From the NCBI GenBank assembly GCA_902599315.1, contig CACKEY010000001.1, positions 583,295-647,294 on the forward strand: DNA of 64,000 nt, given 5' to 3'. Position 1 is the stretch's first letter. Every line of letters begins with the position of its first letter. Origin of the DNA: an uncultured SAR86 cluster bacterium. GTDB taxonomy: Bacteria > Pseudomonadota > Gammaproteobacteria > Magnimaribacterales > D2472. Both the position numbers and the translations under genes were made by a program. The notes beneath the pieces were generated by a model, which saw nothing but the letters and a program-made list of their open reading frames with translations, did not search any database and was not told the DNA's origin. Below, piece after piece: positions 34,559-44,941 of the stretch.

Positions 34559-35892
34559 TGTTTGACTTAATATTAAAGAATGGAACTCTTGTAAATGAGG
34601 GTAAAATTTTTGAATCAGATATTGCGATTAAAGGAAATAGAATTGAAAAAATTGCAGCATCAATTGACTCAGAGTCTAAAAATGTTGTTGATTTAAATGG
34701 TAAATACGTAATTCCCGGGCTAATAGATGATCAAGTTCATTTTAGAGAGCCAGGTTTAACTCATAAAGGTGAAATTGCAACTGAGTCAAAGGCTGGTCTT
34801 GCGGGCGGCGTCACTAGTTTTTTTGAAATGCCCAATGTCAATCCAACGACTACAACGAATGAGAATCTAACAAAAAAATTTCAGCTAGCAAGTACAAAAT
34901 CTGTTTCAAATTACTCGTTTCATTTGGGCGCAAGCAATACCAATATTGAAGAAATTAAAAGGGCAGATATTCATCAAGCTGCAGCATTAAAAGTATTTAT
35001 GGGAGCATCAACCGGTCACATGCTAGTCGATGACTTAGATGCTTTGGATGACATTTTTCACTATTCTCCTCTTATAGTTGTCACTCATTGCGAGGATCAG
35101 AAAACGGTTGAAAAAAATGAGCAATTATTTCATGAGAAATACGGTGATGAAGTATCACCAGAACATCATCACCTAATTAGGGATGTTGAAAGTTGTTACT
35201 TATCGAGCTCTTTGGCAGTTAATTTAGCTAAAAAGTATGATGCAGATCTTCACGTTTTTCATTTAACGACAGAGAAAGAAATGGAACATTTTTCTGAAGG
35301 AGAGGCTGATCAAAAGAAAATTACAGCTGAGGTATGTGTTCATCACATGTTCTTTAATGATTCTTATTATGCTGAGCTTGGTAATCTAATTAAGTGCAAT
35401 CCATCCATCAAACAAGAATCTGATAGGCAAGCACTTATTAAGGCGCTTTTAGAAAATAAGATTGATATTATTGCCACAGATCATGCTCCGCATACTTGGG
35501 AAGAAAAAAGTAAGCCATATCCTGAGGCACCTGCTGGCCTGCCATTAGTTCAACATGGTCTCCAAATCCTTATGGATTTTTATCATCAGGATATTCTTTC
35601 CCTTGAAACCATTGTAGAAAAGACTAGTCATAACGTAGCTAAGAGATTTCAGATTAAAGATAGAGGTTTTATTAGGGAGGGATGTTTTGCTGATTTAGCT
35701 ATTCTGGATCATGACAAGCCTTACGAAGTTTCTAAAGATAACATTTTGTATAAGTGTGGATGGTCTCCATTTGAAGGACACAATTTTAAATCTTCGATAT
35801 ACATGACGATTGTTAATGGCAATATTGCCTTTAAAGAAGGAAAAGTATCTGACAATTTACCCTTTGGGATGCAGATAGAATTTGACCGTTAG
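34558..35892 (+). CDS. dihydroorotase (amidohydrolase family)
   Basis: PGLIDDQVHFREPGLTHKGEIATESKAGLAGGVTSFFEMPN, IIATDHAPHTWEEK. Confidence 0.92.
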   Translation: MFDLILKNGTLVNEGKIFESDIAIKGNRIEKIAASIDSESKNVVDLNGKYVIPGLIDDQVHFREPGLTHKGEIATESKAGLAGGVTSFFEMPNVNPTTTTNENLTKKFQLASTKSVSNYSFHLGASNTNIEEIKRADIHQAAALKVFMGASTGHMLVDDLDALDDIFHYSPLIVVTHCEDQKTVEKNEQLFHEKYGDEVSPEHHHLIRDVESCYLSSSLAVNLAKKYDADLHVFHLTTEKEMEHFSEGEADQKKITAEVCVHHMFFNDSYYAELGNLIKCNPSIKQESDRQALIKALLENKIDIIATDHAPHTWEEKSKPYPEAPAGLPLVQHGLQILMDFYHQDILSLETIVEKTSHNVAKRFQIKDRGFIREGCFADLAILDHDKPYEVSKDNILYKCGWSPFEGHNFKSSIYMTIVNGNIAFKEGKVSDNLPFGMQIEFDR

Positions 35893-35936
35893 TATTATTT
35901 TATTTTTCTAAAGCGTTATAATTCATGACCTAAATC

Positions 35937-36027
35937 GGAGAGTTGGCTGAGTGGTCGAAAGCGCCTCCCTGCTAAGGAGGTATATGGGTTTACTGTATCG
36001 AGGGTTCGAATCCCTCACTCTCCGCCA
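35937..36027 (+). tRNA. tRNA-Ser(GCU), long variable arm, CCA encoded
   Basis: GGAGAGTTGGCTGAGTGGTCGAAAGCGCCTCCCTGCTAAGGAGG...GAGGGTTCGAATCCCTCACTCTCCGCCA. Confidence 0.97.
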
Positions 36028-36100
36028 GTTGTTTTAATCCACACGATTATTAGAGTTACTGTTAAAATCTTTTTATAAATTTTTCCTATTTGTAAGTTTT

Positions 36101-37408
36101 ATGAATCGACCAAATTCTGAGAATCCTGTGTCTGCATTTGATGATACGCTTAAAGACATTATGCAATTACTTGAAGAGGATACTCAGCATTTTATCTATC
36201 TTACCGGTGCGGCAGGTACTGGTAAAACAACACTAATTGAGCGTGTTAAGAATGAGAGCTTATTAAAGAAAATGGTTGTCGCTCCTACTGGAGTTGCGGC
36301 ATTAAATATTGGTGGCAGCACGATCAATTCAGCGTTCAGAATTGGTTTTGATACTTTTCCAATTATTCAAGAATCAAAAGATCCACGCTTTAAAAAATTA
36401 TTAAAAAATCTAGAACTATTAATTATTGATGAAATCTCTATGGTTCGAGCGCCTATGCTTGATGCTATCTCAGAAACTCTTCAAATACATCGTAATTCAT
36501 CCAAACCATTTGGGGGCATTCATGTGCTTGCATGTGGTGATTTATTTCAGCTGCCGCCAGTGGTCAAAGAGAATGAGGAAAGTGCAATTTTTGAAAGATA
36601 CGGATCTGTTTATTTTTTTAGTGCTGATAACTTTCAAGCTATCGAGAAACCTATATTTTTTGAGCTTGTTACCCCTTTTAGACAACAGGATGATAAAGAG
36701 TTTTATCACCTGCTGAATAATGTTCGACTTGGAAAAAATCTCGAAAGTTCAATTAATATGATTAACAAGACTTGTCACAACCCAGAATTTGATACTGAGT
36801 CGTCACTGATTATTACTTCAAGAAAATACCGAGCTGAACAAATTAATGATGAGATGTTAAGCAGAATAGATGGGCCTATGACTGCCGCCAAATCAAAAGA
36901 ACAGGGCGAATTAAATGAAAATGATTTACCTGCTCCTAGAGAACTCCGCGTAAAAGAAGATGCCAAAGTAATGTTTATTAAAAATGATCCAGATGGTAGA
37001 TGGGTCAATGGAACTATTGGAGTAGTAATTGATTGCTCAGATAAAAATAAAAAAGTGATCAAGGTCAAAGTTGATAAAGAGGTATTTAAAGTTAAACGAG
37101 AAGAATGGAACAAAGTACGTTATGTTTATGATGAATATAATGACGAAATGGAAGAGGAGGTGGTTTCTTCTTTTAAGCAGTTCCCTCTAAAATTAGGTTG
37201 GGCAGTGACCATACATAAGGCTCAAGGTCTTACTTTAGATAGTTGTTCTGTGGATTTGGGGGAGGGAGCTTTTGCTACTGGGCAGGCCTATGTTGCACTG
37301 AGTCGTTGCAAAACATTAGATTCTTTAAATTTATATCGTGAGTTGAAGGTCCAAGATGCTCTTGTTGATCCAGATATTCAAGATTTTCATGCAGAGCACT
37401 TTGGATAG
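36101..37408 (+). CDS. Pif1/RecD-like AAA helicase
   Basis: YLTGAAGTGKTTLIERV Walker A, LLIIDEISMVRAPMLD, AVTIHKAQGLTLDS, AYVALSRCKTLDSL. Confidence 0.92.
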   Translation: MNRPNSENPVSAFDDTLKDIMQLLEEDTQHFIYLTGAAGTGKTTLIERVKNESLLKKMVVAPTGVAALNIGGSTINSAFRIGFDTFPIIQESKDPRFKKLLKNLELLIIDEISMVRAPMLDAISETLQIHRNSSKPFGGIHVLACGDLFQLPPVVKENEESAIFERYGSVYFFSADNFQAIEKPIFFELVTPFRQQDDKEFYHLLNNVRLGKNLESSINMINKTCHNPEFDTESSLIITSRKYRAEQINDEMLSRIDGPMTAAKSKEQGELNENDLPAPRELRVKEDAKVMFIKNDPDGRWVNGTIGVVIDCSDKNKKVIKVKVDKEVFKVKREEWNKVRYVYDEYNDEMEEEVVSSFKQFPLKLGWAVTIHKAQGLTLDSCSVDLGEGAFATGQAYVALSRCKTLDSLNLYRELKVQDALVDPDIQDFHAEHFG

Positions 37409-37443
37409 CTCTACAATAATAATTAAATATTAAAATCATCCTC

Positions 37444-38787
37444 ATGGAAAACTTTATAAATGATCTTGCTGGGTTTGTATGGACTTGGAACGTTCCTATA
37501 CTCGTTGGTTCTGGAATCTTCTTCTTAATTTATTCTAAGTTAACCCCCTTTAAATATTTAAAACACGCTTTTGAGTTGATTTTAGGAAAGCACTCAAAAG
37601 AAGACGATGTTGGTGAAGTTACTCATTTTCAAGCTTTAACTACAGCCCTATCAGGTACTATTGGACTAGGTAATATCGCGGGAGTGGCTATTGCAATTCA
37701 ACTTGCTGGACCAGGCGCAATTTTTTGGATGTGGCTTACAGCATTTGTTGGCATAGTAACAAAATTTTTTACATGTACTTTATCAGTAATGTATCGCGAT
37801 GTTGGAGAGGATGGGACAGTTCGAGGTGGGCCCATGTATGTAATTAAAAATGCACTTCCTACTTCAATGATGCCTCTTGCATATTTTTTTGCAGCCGCTG
37901 GATTGATTGGAGCTTTACCAGGCTTCCAGAGTAATCAGTTGGTACAAATAATAGGCGATCTTTCATTTTTCCAGATTGATAACTTTAATCTAATAGCAGG
38001 AATAATTTTAGCAGGAGTAACAGGAGCAATTATTCTTGGAGGGCTTCTAAGGATTGCTAAAGTGTCTGAGTGGCTTGTTCCATTAATGAGTATATTATAT
38101 TTTGGTTCAGTATTAGTTGCCTTGATGCTAAATTCAGACTCGATTTTTCCGGCATTCAAAATAATTATCGAAGATGCTTTTACTGGATCTGCAGTGGCTG
38201 GAGGTAGTGTCATTGCTGTAATTATTATGGGAGTAAGAAGAGGCGCCCACTCGAATGAAGCAGGAATAGGCACTGAAACACTAGTTCATGGTTCAGCGAA
38301 AACATCTGATCCAGTGAAACAAGGCTTGGTTGCAATGCTTGGACCTATTTTTGATACATTAATTATGTGTACATCTACAGCATTATTAATCATCATCTCA
38401 GGCGTTTGGCTCGAATCAGATTCAACTGGTGTCACTTTAACCGCAGAAGCATTTAGCGCTCTTCTTGGGCCCTTAGGCTATGCAGTTTTATTTATATGTG
38501 TAGTGAGTTTTGGAGCTAGTACCATCTTTACATACTCATTTTATGGTTCGGCGTGCTCGCAATTTTTATTTGGCAAAAAAGGAGTAAAAATATATCAATG
38601 GGTGATTATATTATTTGTAGTTGTCTTTGCCGTTATTCCAATTGAGGCAGCTATCAACATTATTGACATATCATTTGCGTTGATGGCTATACCCACACTG
38701 ATTTCCTCAGTTTGGCTTGCACCAAAAGTTATTGAGAGGGCTAGAGAGTATTTTGCAAAATTAGAAAAGATGCCTATTAATAATTAA
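37444..38787 (+). CDS. sodium:alanine symporter (AGCS family)
   Basis: ALTTALSGTIGLGNIAGVAIAI, GPGAIFWMWLTAFVG, RGAHSNEAGIGTE. Confidence 0.95.
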   Translation: MENFINDLAGFVWTWNVPILVGSGIFFLIYSKLTPFKYLKHAFELILGKHSKEDDVGEVTHFQALTTALSGTIGLGNIAGVAIAIQLAGPGAIFWMWLTAFVGIVTKFFTCTLSVMYRDVGEDGTVRGGPMYVIKNALPTSMMPLAYFFAAAGLIGALPGFQSNQLVQIIGDLSFFQIDNFNLIAGIILAGVTGAIILGGLLRIAKVSEWLVPLMSILYFGSVLVALMLNSDSIFPAFKIIIEDAFTGSAVAGGSVIAVIIMGVRRGAHSNEAGIGTETLVHGSAKTSDPVKQGLVAMLGPIFDTLIMCTSTALLIIISGVWLESDSTGVTLTAEAFSALLGPLGYAVLFICVVSFGASTIFTYSFYGSACSQFLFGKKGVKIYQWVIILFVVVFAVIPIEAAINIIDISFALMAIPTLISSVWLAPKVIERAREYFAKLEKMPINN

Positions 38788-38788
38788 T

Positions 38789-40384
38789 TTATACATCTTT
38801 AAGTATTTCTCTAGCAGCATTTTTCCCCGGTAGACCTGTTACTCCTCCACCAGGGTGCGTTCCAGAACCACACATATACAATGATTTTAGTGGACCTCTA
38901 TAGTTTCCATAATTCATTAATGGTCTTGCAGCCCACATTTGATCCAGAGACATTTGTCCATGCATAATATCCCCTCCAATGAGTCCAAATTTTTCCTCTA
39001 AATCTAATGGAGACAGAATCATCATTCCTAAAATTGATTTTCTAAAATTAGGAGCATGTTTTGTTACAGTTTCGATAATAGTATCTGCTGCAGCCAATCT
39101 ATGATCATGCCAAGAACTTCCATCTGGCATAGTCGGAGAAAATTGCTGACAAAATAATGATGCTACATGCTTTCCCTCTGGCGCTAGAGTGTTGTCCATA
39201 GTTGATGGAATTAACATCTCAATAATTGGTGCTGAAGACCAACCCTGCGACTTAGCATCAATATAAGCTTTGTCCATATAATCTAACGTTGGAGCAATTA
39301 CGATACCGCTTTGATGATGTTCAGCTAATTCTTTACCAGGCAACGCAGAAAAATCTGGTAATTCAGAGAGGGCAACATTCATTCTAAAAGTTCCAGATCC
39401 ACACTTGTATCCATCCATACTGCGATTAAATTCTGGTTCTAGTTCATTTTCAGAAATTAATTTTTTATAAAGTAATTTTGGGTTCAGATTAGAAATTATT
39501 TTGTTAGCTTTGATTGAGCTTCCACCTTCAAGCTCAATACCTATAGCTGTATTGTCTTTAACTATTACTTTGTTAACAGGTGCATCTGTAAAAATCTTAA
39601 CTCCCATATTTTTACAGGCTTTTTCCATGGCTCGCGTGATCGCACCCATGCCTCCAATAGCATGGCCCCAAGCTCCTTTCTCTCCATCAATTTCACCAAA
39701 TACATGATGCAACAAAACATATGCAGAACCTGGAGTATCTGGACTTGCATAATTCCCAACTATTGAATCAAAACCAAAAGCAGCTTTTATATGCTCATTT
39801 TCAAACCATGAATCAAGAAATGATCGAGCGCTTTTGGTAAAGAGATCATAAACATCTCTGTGTAATTGATTGCCCTTAGTTGCAACTGGCCAAAGCTGCA
39901 ATGCCGCCTTTAGCGCAGCCTTTATTCCCTCTTTTGGATTTGGAGGCGTCTTGATTGAGAGATCTCTAAGAACGTCAGCAACAGCTTCAATTCGATCATA
40001 GTACTCAGCTAGTCTAGCAGCGTCTTTGTTAGAAAATCTTTTAAATTCTTCTTGTGTTCTTTCTAATCCTCCACCTAGTTTTAAATATGTTTTTTCGTCT
40101 ATGGGCAGAAAATTAGAAATAGGACGCTTAACAATTTTTAAACCGTATTCTTTAAGCTTCATTTCTTTAATAATTTCTGAATTTAATAAACTGACTGTAT
40201 AACTGGCAACAGAATTTCTATATCCTGGATGAAATTCTTCTGTAACTGCGGCGCCACCAACAATCGATCTTTTTTCATATATATTTACTTTTAATCCTTT
40301 TTTTACTAAATAATATGCACAAACCAATCCATTATGACCTCCGCCGATAATTACAGCATCTAATGGATTTTTGGTATTTGACAT
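38789..40384 (-). CDS. phytoene dehydrogenase-like FAD-dependent oxidoreductase
   Basis: DAVIIGGGHNGLVCAYYLVKKGLKVNIYEKR; C-terminal MCGSGTHPGGGVTGLPGKNAAREIL; start taken at ATG 40384 rather than 40606, which would overlap the divergent gene. Confidence 0.9.
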   Translation of the reverse strand: MSNTKNPLDAVIIGGGHNGLVCAYYLVKKGLKVNIYEKRSIVGGAAVTEEFHPGYRNSVASYTVSLLNSEIIKEMKLKEYGLKIVKRPISNFLPIDEKTYLKLGGGLERTQEEFKRFSNKDAARLAEYYDRIEAVADVLRDLSIKTPPNPKEGIKAALKAALQLWPVATKGNQLHRDVYDLFTKSARSFLDSWFENEHIKAAFGFDSIVGNYASPDTPGSAYVLLHHVFGEIDGEKGAWGHAIGGMGAITRAMEKACKNMGVKIFTDAPVNKVIVKDNTAIGIELEGGSSIKANKIISNLNPKLLYKKLISENELEPEFNRSMDGYKCGSGTFRMNVALSELPDFSALPGKELAEHHQSGIVIAPTLDYMDKAYIDAKSQGWSSAPIIEMLIPSTMDNTLAPEGKHVASLFCQQFSPTMPDGSSWHDHRLAAADTIIETVTKHAPNFRKSILGMMILSPLDLEEKFGLIGGDIMHGQMSLDQMWAARPLMNYGNYRGPLKSLYMCGSGTHPGGGVTGLPGKNAAREILKDV

Positions 40385-40469
40385 ACTTCTATTGTACCTT
40401 TGTATGAATATTAGATTTAAATAATGTATATTAAATAAAAGCAAACTTTTATTTCTCGAGGCATAAAAT

Positions 40470-41306
40470 ATGGAAGTTAAATTTAAATCAGCCTTAGTTG
40501 CGGTTCCATTACTGTTGATGATTTCTTGTTCTGGTCCAGAAGAGAAGATGGATTCCAAAATTGAAACAGTAGAACCAAATCCTTCTTGGGATGCAACAAA
40601 CTCCATAATGTATAACGAGTTTTTACAATGCTCATCAGGCCAAGAATATAGCCAAGATGCTTTAGATGAGATGATTAAGGCCTGGAGAGATCTAGAATTA
40701 CCTGAATCAATTCTTGGTGCATGGGGCTACTCTTCATTAAATGATAATAATGAAATTATTATTGATCAATGGGAGATAAGCTGGACATCAAAAGAGAGTG
40801 CCGAAAAAAGTTGGGAAGAATGGGCAAAAAATGAAAACGCCATAACTTGGTCGGAAAAATATACCTCAGTACTTCAATGCGATAGTGAAAATAGATTAGG
40901 TTATGACTTTTTATTTCCTCATGATCCGTATGCATTTGGACCGACTCCTGAAAATGGATCTTTTGTCGCTACCTTTTCTGCTTGTCAACTTAATGAAGGA
41001 ATGCAAGAAGAAGATCTTTCAAATGAAATTATTAAATATAATAATTGGTTAGATACCATTGATCCTGCAACAATTAACGGCTTTTATGCATATGGAATTT
41101 ATTTTCCTGTAGGCGAATCCGGGGATGAAGATTTTAAATATGGGAATTTTTTTGAAACACTTCAAACAATTTCAGATATAGATAATGCCTGGGAGGAATC
41201 ACCCGAAAAAACTAGCGATCTTAATCAAGAAATTAGTACATGTAGCAATCCCGAGTTGAGTAATGGACAAGTTTTTTACGATCCACAAGACCCTAATTTT
41301 TCATAG
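40470..41306 (+). CDS. predicted lipoprotein of unknown function
   Basis: Lipobox-like LLLMISCSGPE; acidic soluble region with no recognised domain. Confidence 0.75.
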   Translation: MEVKFKSALVAVPLLLMISCSGPEEKMDSKIETVEPNPSWDATNSIMYNEFLQCSSGQEYSQDALDEMIKAWRDLELPESILGAWGYSSLNDNNEIIIDQWEISWTSKESAEKSWEEWAKNENAITWSEKYTSVLQCDSENRLGYDFLFPHDPYAFGPTPENGSFVATFSACQLNEGMQEEDLSNEIIKYNNWLDTIDPATINGFYAYGIYFPVGESGDEDFKYGNFFETLQTISDIDNAWEESPEKTSDLNQEISTCSNPELSNGQVFYDPQDPNFS

Positions 41307-41309
41307 TTT

Positions 41310-42608
41310 TTAGAATGATGCGGGCTTTAAATCCTCAAAAATCTCTTTTTCTTCAAATTGTTTAAGCGTACTCTTTGGTATTGAAATCAATGATTTATGT
41401 TTTCCATTAGAATCTATTTTTTCTTCTAAGATGCAGCCAGAGTCAAACAGTTTTGATCTAACTGAGGCCTGAATCGGAGAAAACTGAACCCATCCACAAA
41501 GCAGATTTCCAAAAAGTCTTTCAGATATTAAATCTTTTAACTCTTCAAGACCCTCTCCTGTTTCACTAGAAATTTTATGTTCAGGATACAAATTATTTGC
41601 TGGCCATATATCTTCTTTTTCAATTAAATCAATTTTATTTAAAGCTCTAATTTGAGGTATAGAAGTTATGCCTAAATCTTTCAAAATTATATCGACTTCT
41701 TTAATTTTATAATCCCTGTTTGAATCTGAAGCATCAATAACATGAATCAAAAGATCTGCTGAAGCTAAATCATCCAGTGTTGCTTTGAAGGACTCAACTA
41801 ACTTAGTTGGAAGATTAGATATGAATCCGACTGTATCAGAAAAAAGCACTGTATCAATTGTTTTTAATTTAAAGTTTGCACGCCTAGTTGTTGTATCTAA
41901 TGTCGCAAATAATTTATCCTCTGCTTCTAAGCCTCCTTCTGTTAATAGATTAAATAACGAGGTTTTTCCTGCATTCGTGTAACCTACAAGTGCTACTAAC
42001 TTGTTGTTATTTTTTTTTCTCGAGTATCTATTTAGGTTTTTTTGATTATGTTGTTTATTTAATCTTTTTTTAAGTTGTTTAATTCTATTACCAATTAATC
42101 TTCTGTCGGTTTCAAGCTGTGTCTCTCCAGGACCCCTCAACCCAATTCCACCTTTTTGCCTCTCAAGATGGCTCCATCCTCTTACCAATCTCGTTGAGAG
42201 AAAACTGAGCTGAGCAAGTTCCACTTGTAATTTTCCAACATCACTTTGTGCTCTAGCTGCAAAAATATCTAAGATAAGCCCTGTTCTATCAAGCACTCTT
42301 GCACAAAGAAGTTTTTCTAAATTTCTTTCTTGTGAAGGAGAAAGTTCACAATCTAGGACGATTAGCTTAATTTTTTCCGACTCTACAAGATTTTTAAGCT
42401 CGTCAGTTTTTCCCTTAGTGAGAAAATGATTGGCAGAAACAAATTTTTGTTTTGAAAAAATATGATGCTCAACTTTCAATCCAGATGAAGAAGCTAGTTG
42501 AAGAAATTCCTCAGAATTGAAATGCTCAGTATTATCTTGATTTGAACTCAGTAAATCTATCGAGACAATAATCGATCTGAGATCTTCCGGTGCTAAAGTT
42601 TTATCCAA
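41310..42608 (-). CDS. hflX: ribosome-associated GTPase HflX
   Basis: LSTRLVRGWSHLERQKGGIGLRGPGETQLETDRR, VGYTNAGKTSLFN, DTVGFISNLP. Confidence 0.96.
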   Translation of the reverse strand: MDKTLAPEDLRSIIVSIDLLSSNQDNTEHFNSEEFLQLASSSGLKVEHHIFSKQKFVSANHFLTKGKTDELKNLVESEKIKLIVLDCELSPSQERNLEKLLCARVLDRTGLILDIFAARAQSDVGKLQVELAQLSFLSTRLVRGWSHLERQKGGIGLRGPGETQLETDRRLIGNRIKQLKKRLNKQHNQKNLNRYSRKKNNNKLVALVGYTNAGKTSLFNLLTEGGLEAEDKLFATLDTTTRRANFKLKTIDTVLFSDTVGFISNLPTKLVESFKATLDDLASADLLIHVIDASDSNRDYKIKEVDIILKDLGITSIPQIRALNKIDLIEKEDIWPANNLYPEHKISSETGEGLEELKDLISERLFGNLLCGWVQFSPIQASVRSKLFDSGCILEEKIDSNGKHKSLISIPKSTLKQFEEKEIFEDLKPASF

Positions 42609-42731
42609 ATGCTAAGATTAAATTATTTAATAAAAAATACATTGTACGAAATATGATCTTAAAAACATAACTTTAGGTTTGCATATTTAGCTTTATTTAT
42701 TCACAATTCTTTTAAATTATCATAAAAAATT

Positions 42732-43205
42732 ATGAAAGATTTATTTCCTTATGTTGGCGAGCCCGTAACAGTAACCAAAGATATGTGTGATTTTAATGGG
42801 CATATGAATGTTAATTATATAAAAAAAGTTTTTGAGCAGGGGTGGGATTTCGTTAACACAGATTTTGGTTTTAATGAGGATTATTTTAACGAGGGTTTTT
42901 CTAGTTTCACTTTAGAGGACAACTATAGATTTAAAAAAGAATTCCTTTTAGATGATAAGATTTTTCCTAAATTTAGACTGTTGAATGTAAATGAAAAACT
43001 TTATCATTTAGTTGGAGCCTTATTTGATAAAGAGGGTATTATCTCAGCAATGTATGAAACCGTAGAAGGTCATGTTGATATGAATTTACGAAAAATTGCT
43101 CCAATGTCTCAAGAAAAACTTTCAAAGGTGTTAGCTATAAAAAAAGAACATGATCTAGCTGGCCCAATACCCTATGAAATACGATTAAATATAAGAGATT
43201 TATAA
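42732..43205 (+). CDS. hotdog-fold thioesterase-like protein
   Basis: DFNGHMNVNYIKKVFEQGWDF motif of 4HBT-type thioesterases. Confidence 0.75.
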   Translation: MKDLFPYVGEPVTVTKDMCDFNGHMNVNYIKKVFEQGWDFVNTDFGFNEDYFNEGFSSFTLEDNYRFKKEFLLDDKIFPKFRLLNVNEKLYHLVGALFDKEGIISAMYETVEGHVDMNLRKIAPMSQEKLSKVLAIKKEHDLAGPIPYEIRLNIRDL

Positions 43206-43209
43206 AAAA

Positions 43210-44007
43210 ATGAATAAAAATTACGCATTAGTAACAGGATCAACTGCTGGAATAGGATTAGATATTGCAAAAGAATTGGCTGAAAAAGGCCACAATATCA
43301 TCTTAACTGCAAGAAGAGTGGAAAGACTTAAAGATATATCAACTCAACTTACTGAGGATTATAAAATTCATTGTGACTATGTAGTTGCTGACTTATCTGA
43401 GATAACCGCACCAGAAACTATTTTTAAGTTTTGCGTTGATAGAAATTACCCAATAGATATTTTGGTAAATAATGCTGGATATAGCATAAATAAAAAATTC
43501 CATGAAACCGCAGAAGATGAAGAAGAAAATTTTCTTCGCGTGCTTGGCATATCAGTTATTGCACTCACTAAAAAATTTATTCCAGGAATGCTAGATCGAA
43601 AATATGGCAAAATTATGATTGTTTCATCTTTAGCTTCATTTGCTCCTCCATCTTCAGGTTGGGGAGCTTTATATGGACCAGTAAAGACCTTTGTTAATAG
43701 ATTTGGAGACGCAATTAACATAAATTATAGATCTAAAGGAATCACCTCAACCAACGTCTGTCCCGGATTCACGGTGACTGAATTTCATACTGCTAGTGGG
43801 ATGCAAGATGCTATGGATAAGGTACCCGCCTTTATGAAAAAAGACTCACGAAGTGTTGCTGTAGGAGCAGTTAATGCGATGATGCAAGGCAAGAGTATAT
43901 GGGTTCCTGGATTATTAAATAAATTTTTAGCTTTTATTTGCAATGTTTTACCAGCCAGCTTGGTTATAAGAATGAGTTCAAGCTTAGCTGGAGGAAGATA
44001 TGAGTGA
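43210..44007 (+). CDS. SDR family oxidoreductase
   Basis: TGSTAGIGLDIAKELAEKG, VNNAGYS, YGPVK at the YxxxK position. Confidence 0.92.
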   Translation: MNKNYALVTGSTAGIGLDIAKELAEKGHNIILTARRVERLKDISTQLTEDYKIHCDYVVADLSEITAPETIFKFCVDRNYPIDILVNNAGYSINKKFHETAEDEEENFLRVLGISVIALTKKFIPGMLDRKYGKIMIVSSLASFAPPSSGWGALYGPVKTFVNRFGDAININYRSKGITSTNVCPGFTVTEFHTASGMQDAMDKVPAFMKKDSRSVAVGAVNAMMQGKSIWVPGLLNKFLAFICNVLPASLVIRMSSSLAGGRYE

Positions 44008-44236
44008 GCTTTCAAATATTTCTGAAAAGAAGATTTTGCCAACATTTCTCCTTTTTATTGTCTTATCCTGGCCGCTAGCAGCACATAGATTTTTTTTAAG
44101 GCGTTATGCATCTGCAATTTTGTTTATTATAACTATTGGAGGAGTTGGCGTCTGGTGGATCGTAGATTTTATTTTAATAGTAACTGGGTCTATGAAAGAT
44201 GATAAAGGAAAGCTTGTAAAGCTATGGGTTGACTAA
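44000..44236 (+). CDS. TM2-domain-like small membrane protein
   Basis: Two hydrophobic segments; AAHRFFLRRYASAIL...GGVGVWWIVDFILI. Confidence 0.75.
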   Translation: MSELSNISEKKILPTFLLFIVLSWPLAAHRFFLRRYASAILFIITIGGVGVWWIVDFILIVTGSMKDDKGKLVKLWVD

Positions 44237-44889
44237 GATTGATTGATTACTGAATCTGCAACAAACGCGTTATTTTTTCTTTCTTGACCAAATGTTGATA
44301 CAGGGCCATGACCAGGAATGAACACTATTTCATCTCCCAATGGCCAAAGCTTTTCAGTGATTGAATTAATTAAAGTTTGATGATTGCCTCCTGGAAGGTC
44401 TGTTCTCCCAACTGATCCTTTAAATAATACGTCTCCTATGATTACTAGTTTAGACTCATGATGATAAAAAACTACATGACCAGGCGTATGACCTGGACAA
44501 AACAATACTTTAAGAGTTTCATTTGCAAGTTTAATCTCGTCTCCTTCATTAAGCCATCTGTCAGGAACACAATTTTCGCATTGAATGCCAAGCATTTTTC
44601 CTTGCTCTTCAAGGGATTCAAGTAAAAATAAATCCTCTTTGTGAGGCCCCTCAATTTTTAAAGATAATATTCGTGCAAGTTCTGTAGCTGCACCAGCGTG
44701 ATCAACATGTCCATGAGTAAGAAAAATTTTTTCTGGAATAAGATTGTTATCTTTTGCAACTTTTAAAAGAATATCTATATCGCCCCCAGGATCTACAAAA
44801 GCACATTTTTTAGATTCTTCGCAATATAGAATAGGAGCATTTTGCTGAAAAGGAGTTACAGGATGAATTAAAACTTTAATTTGGGACAT
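44233..44889 (-). CDS. MBL-fold hydrolase (glyoxalase II-like)
   Basis: FLTHGHVDHAGAA, CPGHTPGHVVFY, FIPGHGP. Confidence 0.93.
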   Translation of the reverse strand: MSQIKVLIHPVTPFQQNAPILYCEESKKCAFVDPGGDIDILLKVAKDNNLIPEKIFLTHGHVDHAGAATELARILSLKIEGPHKEDLFLLESLEEQGKMLGIQCENCVPDRWLNEGDEIKLANETLKVLFCPGHTPGHVVFYHHESKLVIIGDVLFKGSVGRTDLPGGNHQTLINSITEKLWPLGDEIVFIPGHGPVSTFGQERKNNAFVADSVINQS

Positions 44890-44941
44890 TAAATTATTTT
44901 ATCCAATTTAATCATATTCATGTATAGCTTATTCAATATAT

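Noticed and set aside
40385-40606. N-terminal extension of the FAD oxidoreductase ORF to 40606
   Set aside because: Would overlap the divergent lipoprotein gene start; the FAD-binding N-terminus begins at MSNTKNPLDAVIIGGGHNG (40384).
42640-42660. TTGTACGAA-like half site resembling the 44942-44960 palindrome
   Set aside because: Only one half, with different spacing; not enough to call a second operator.
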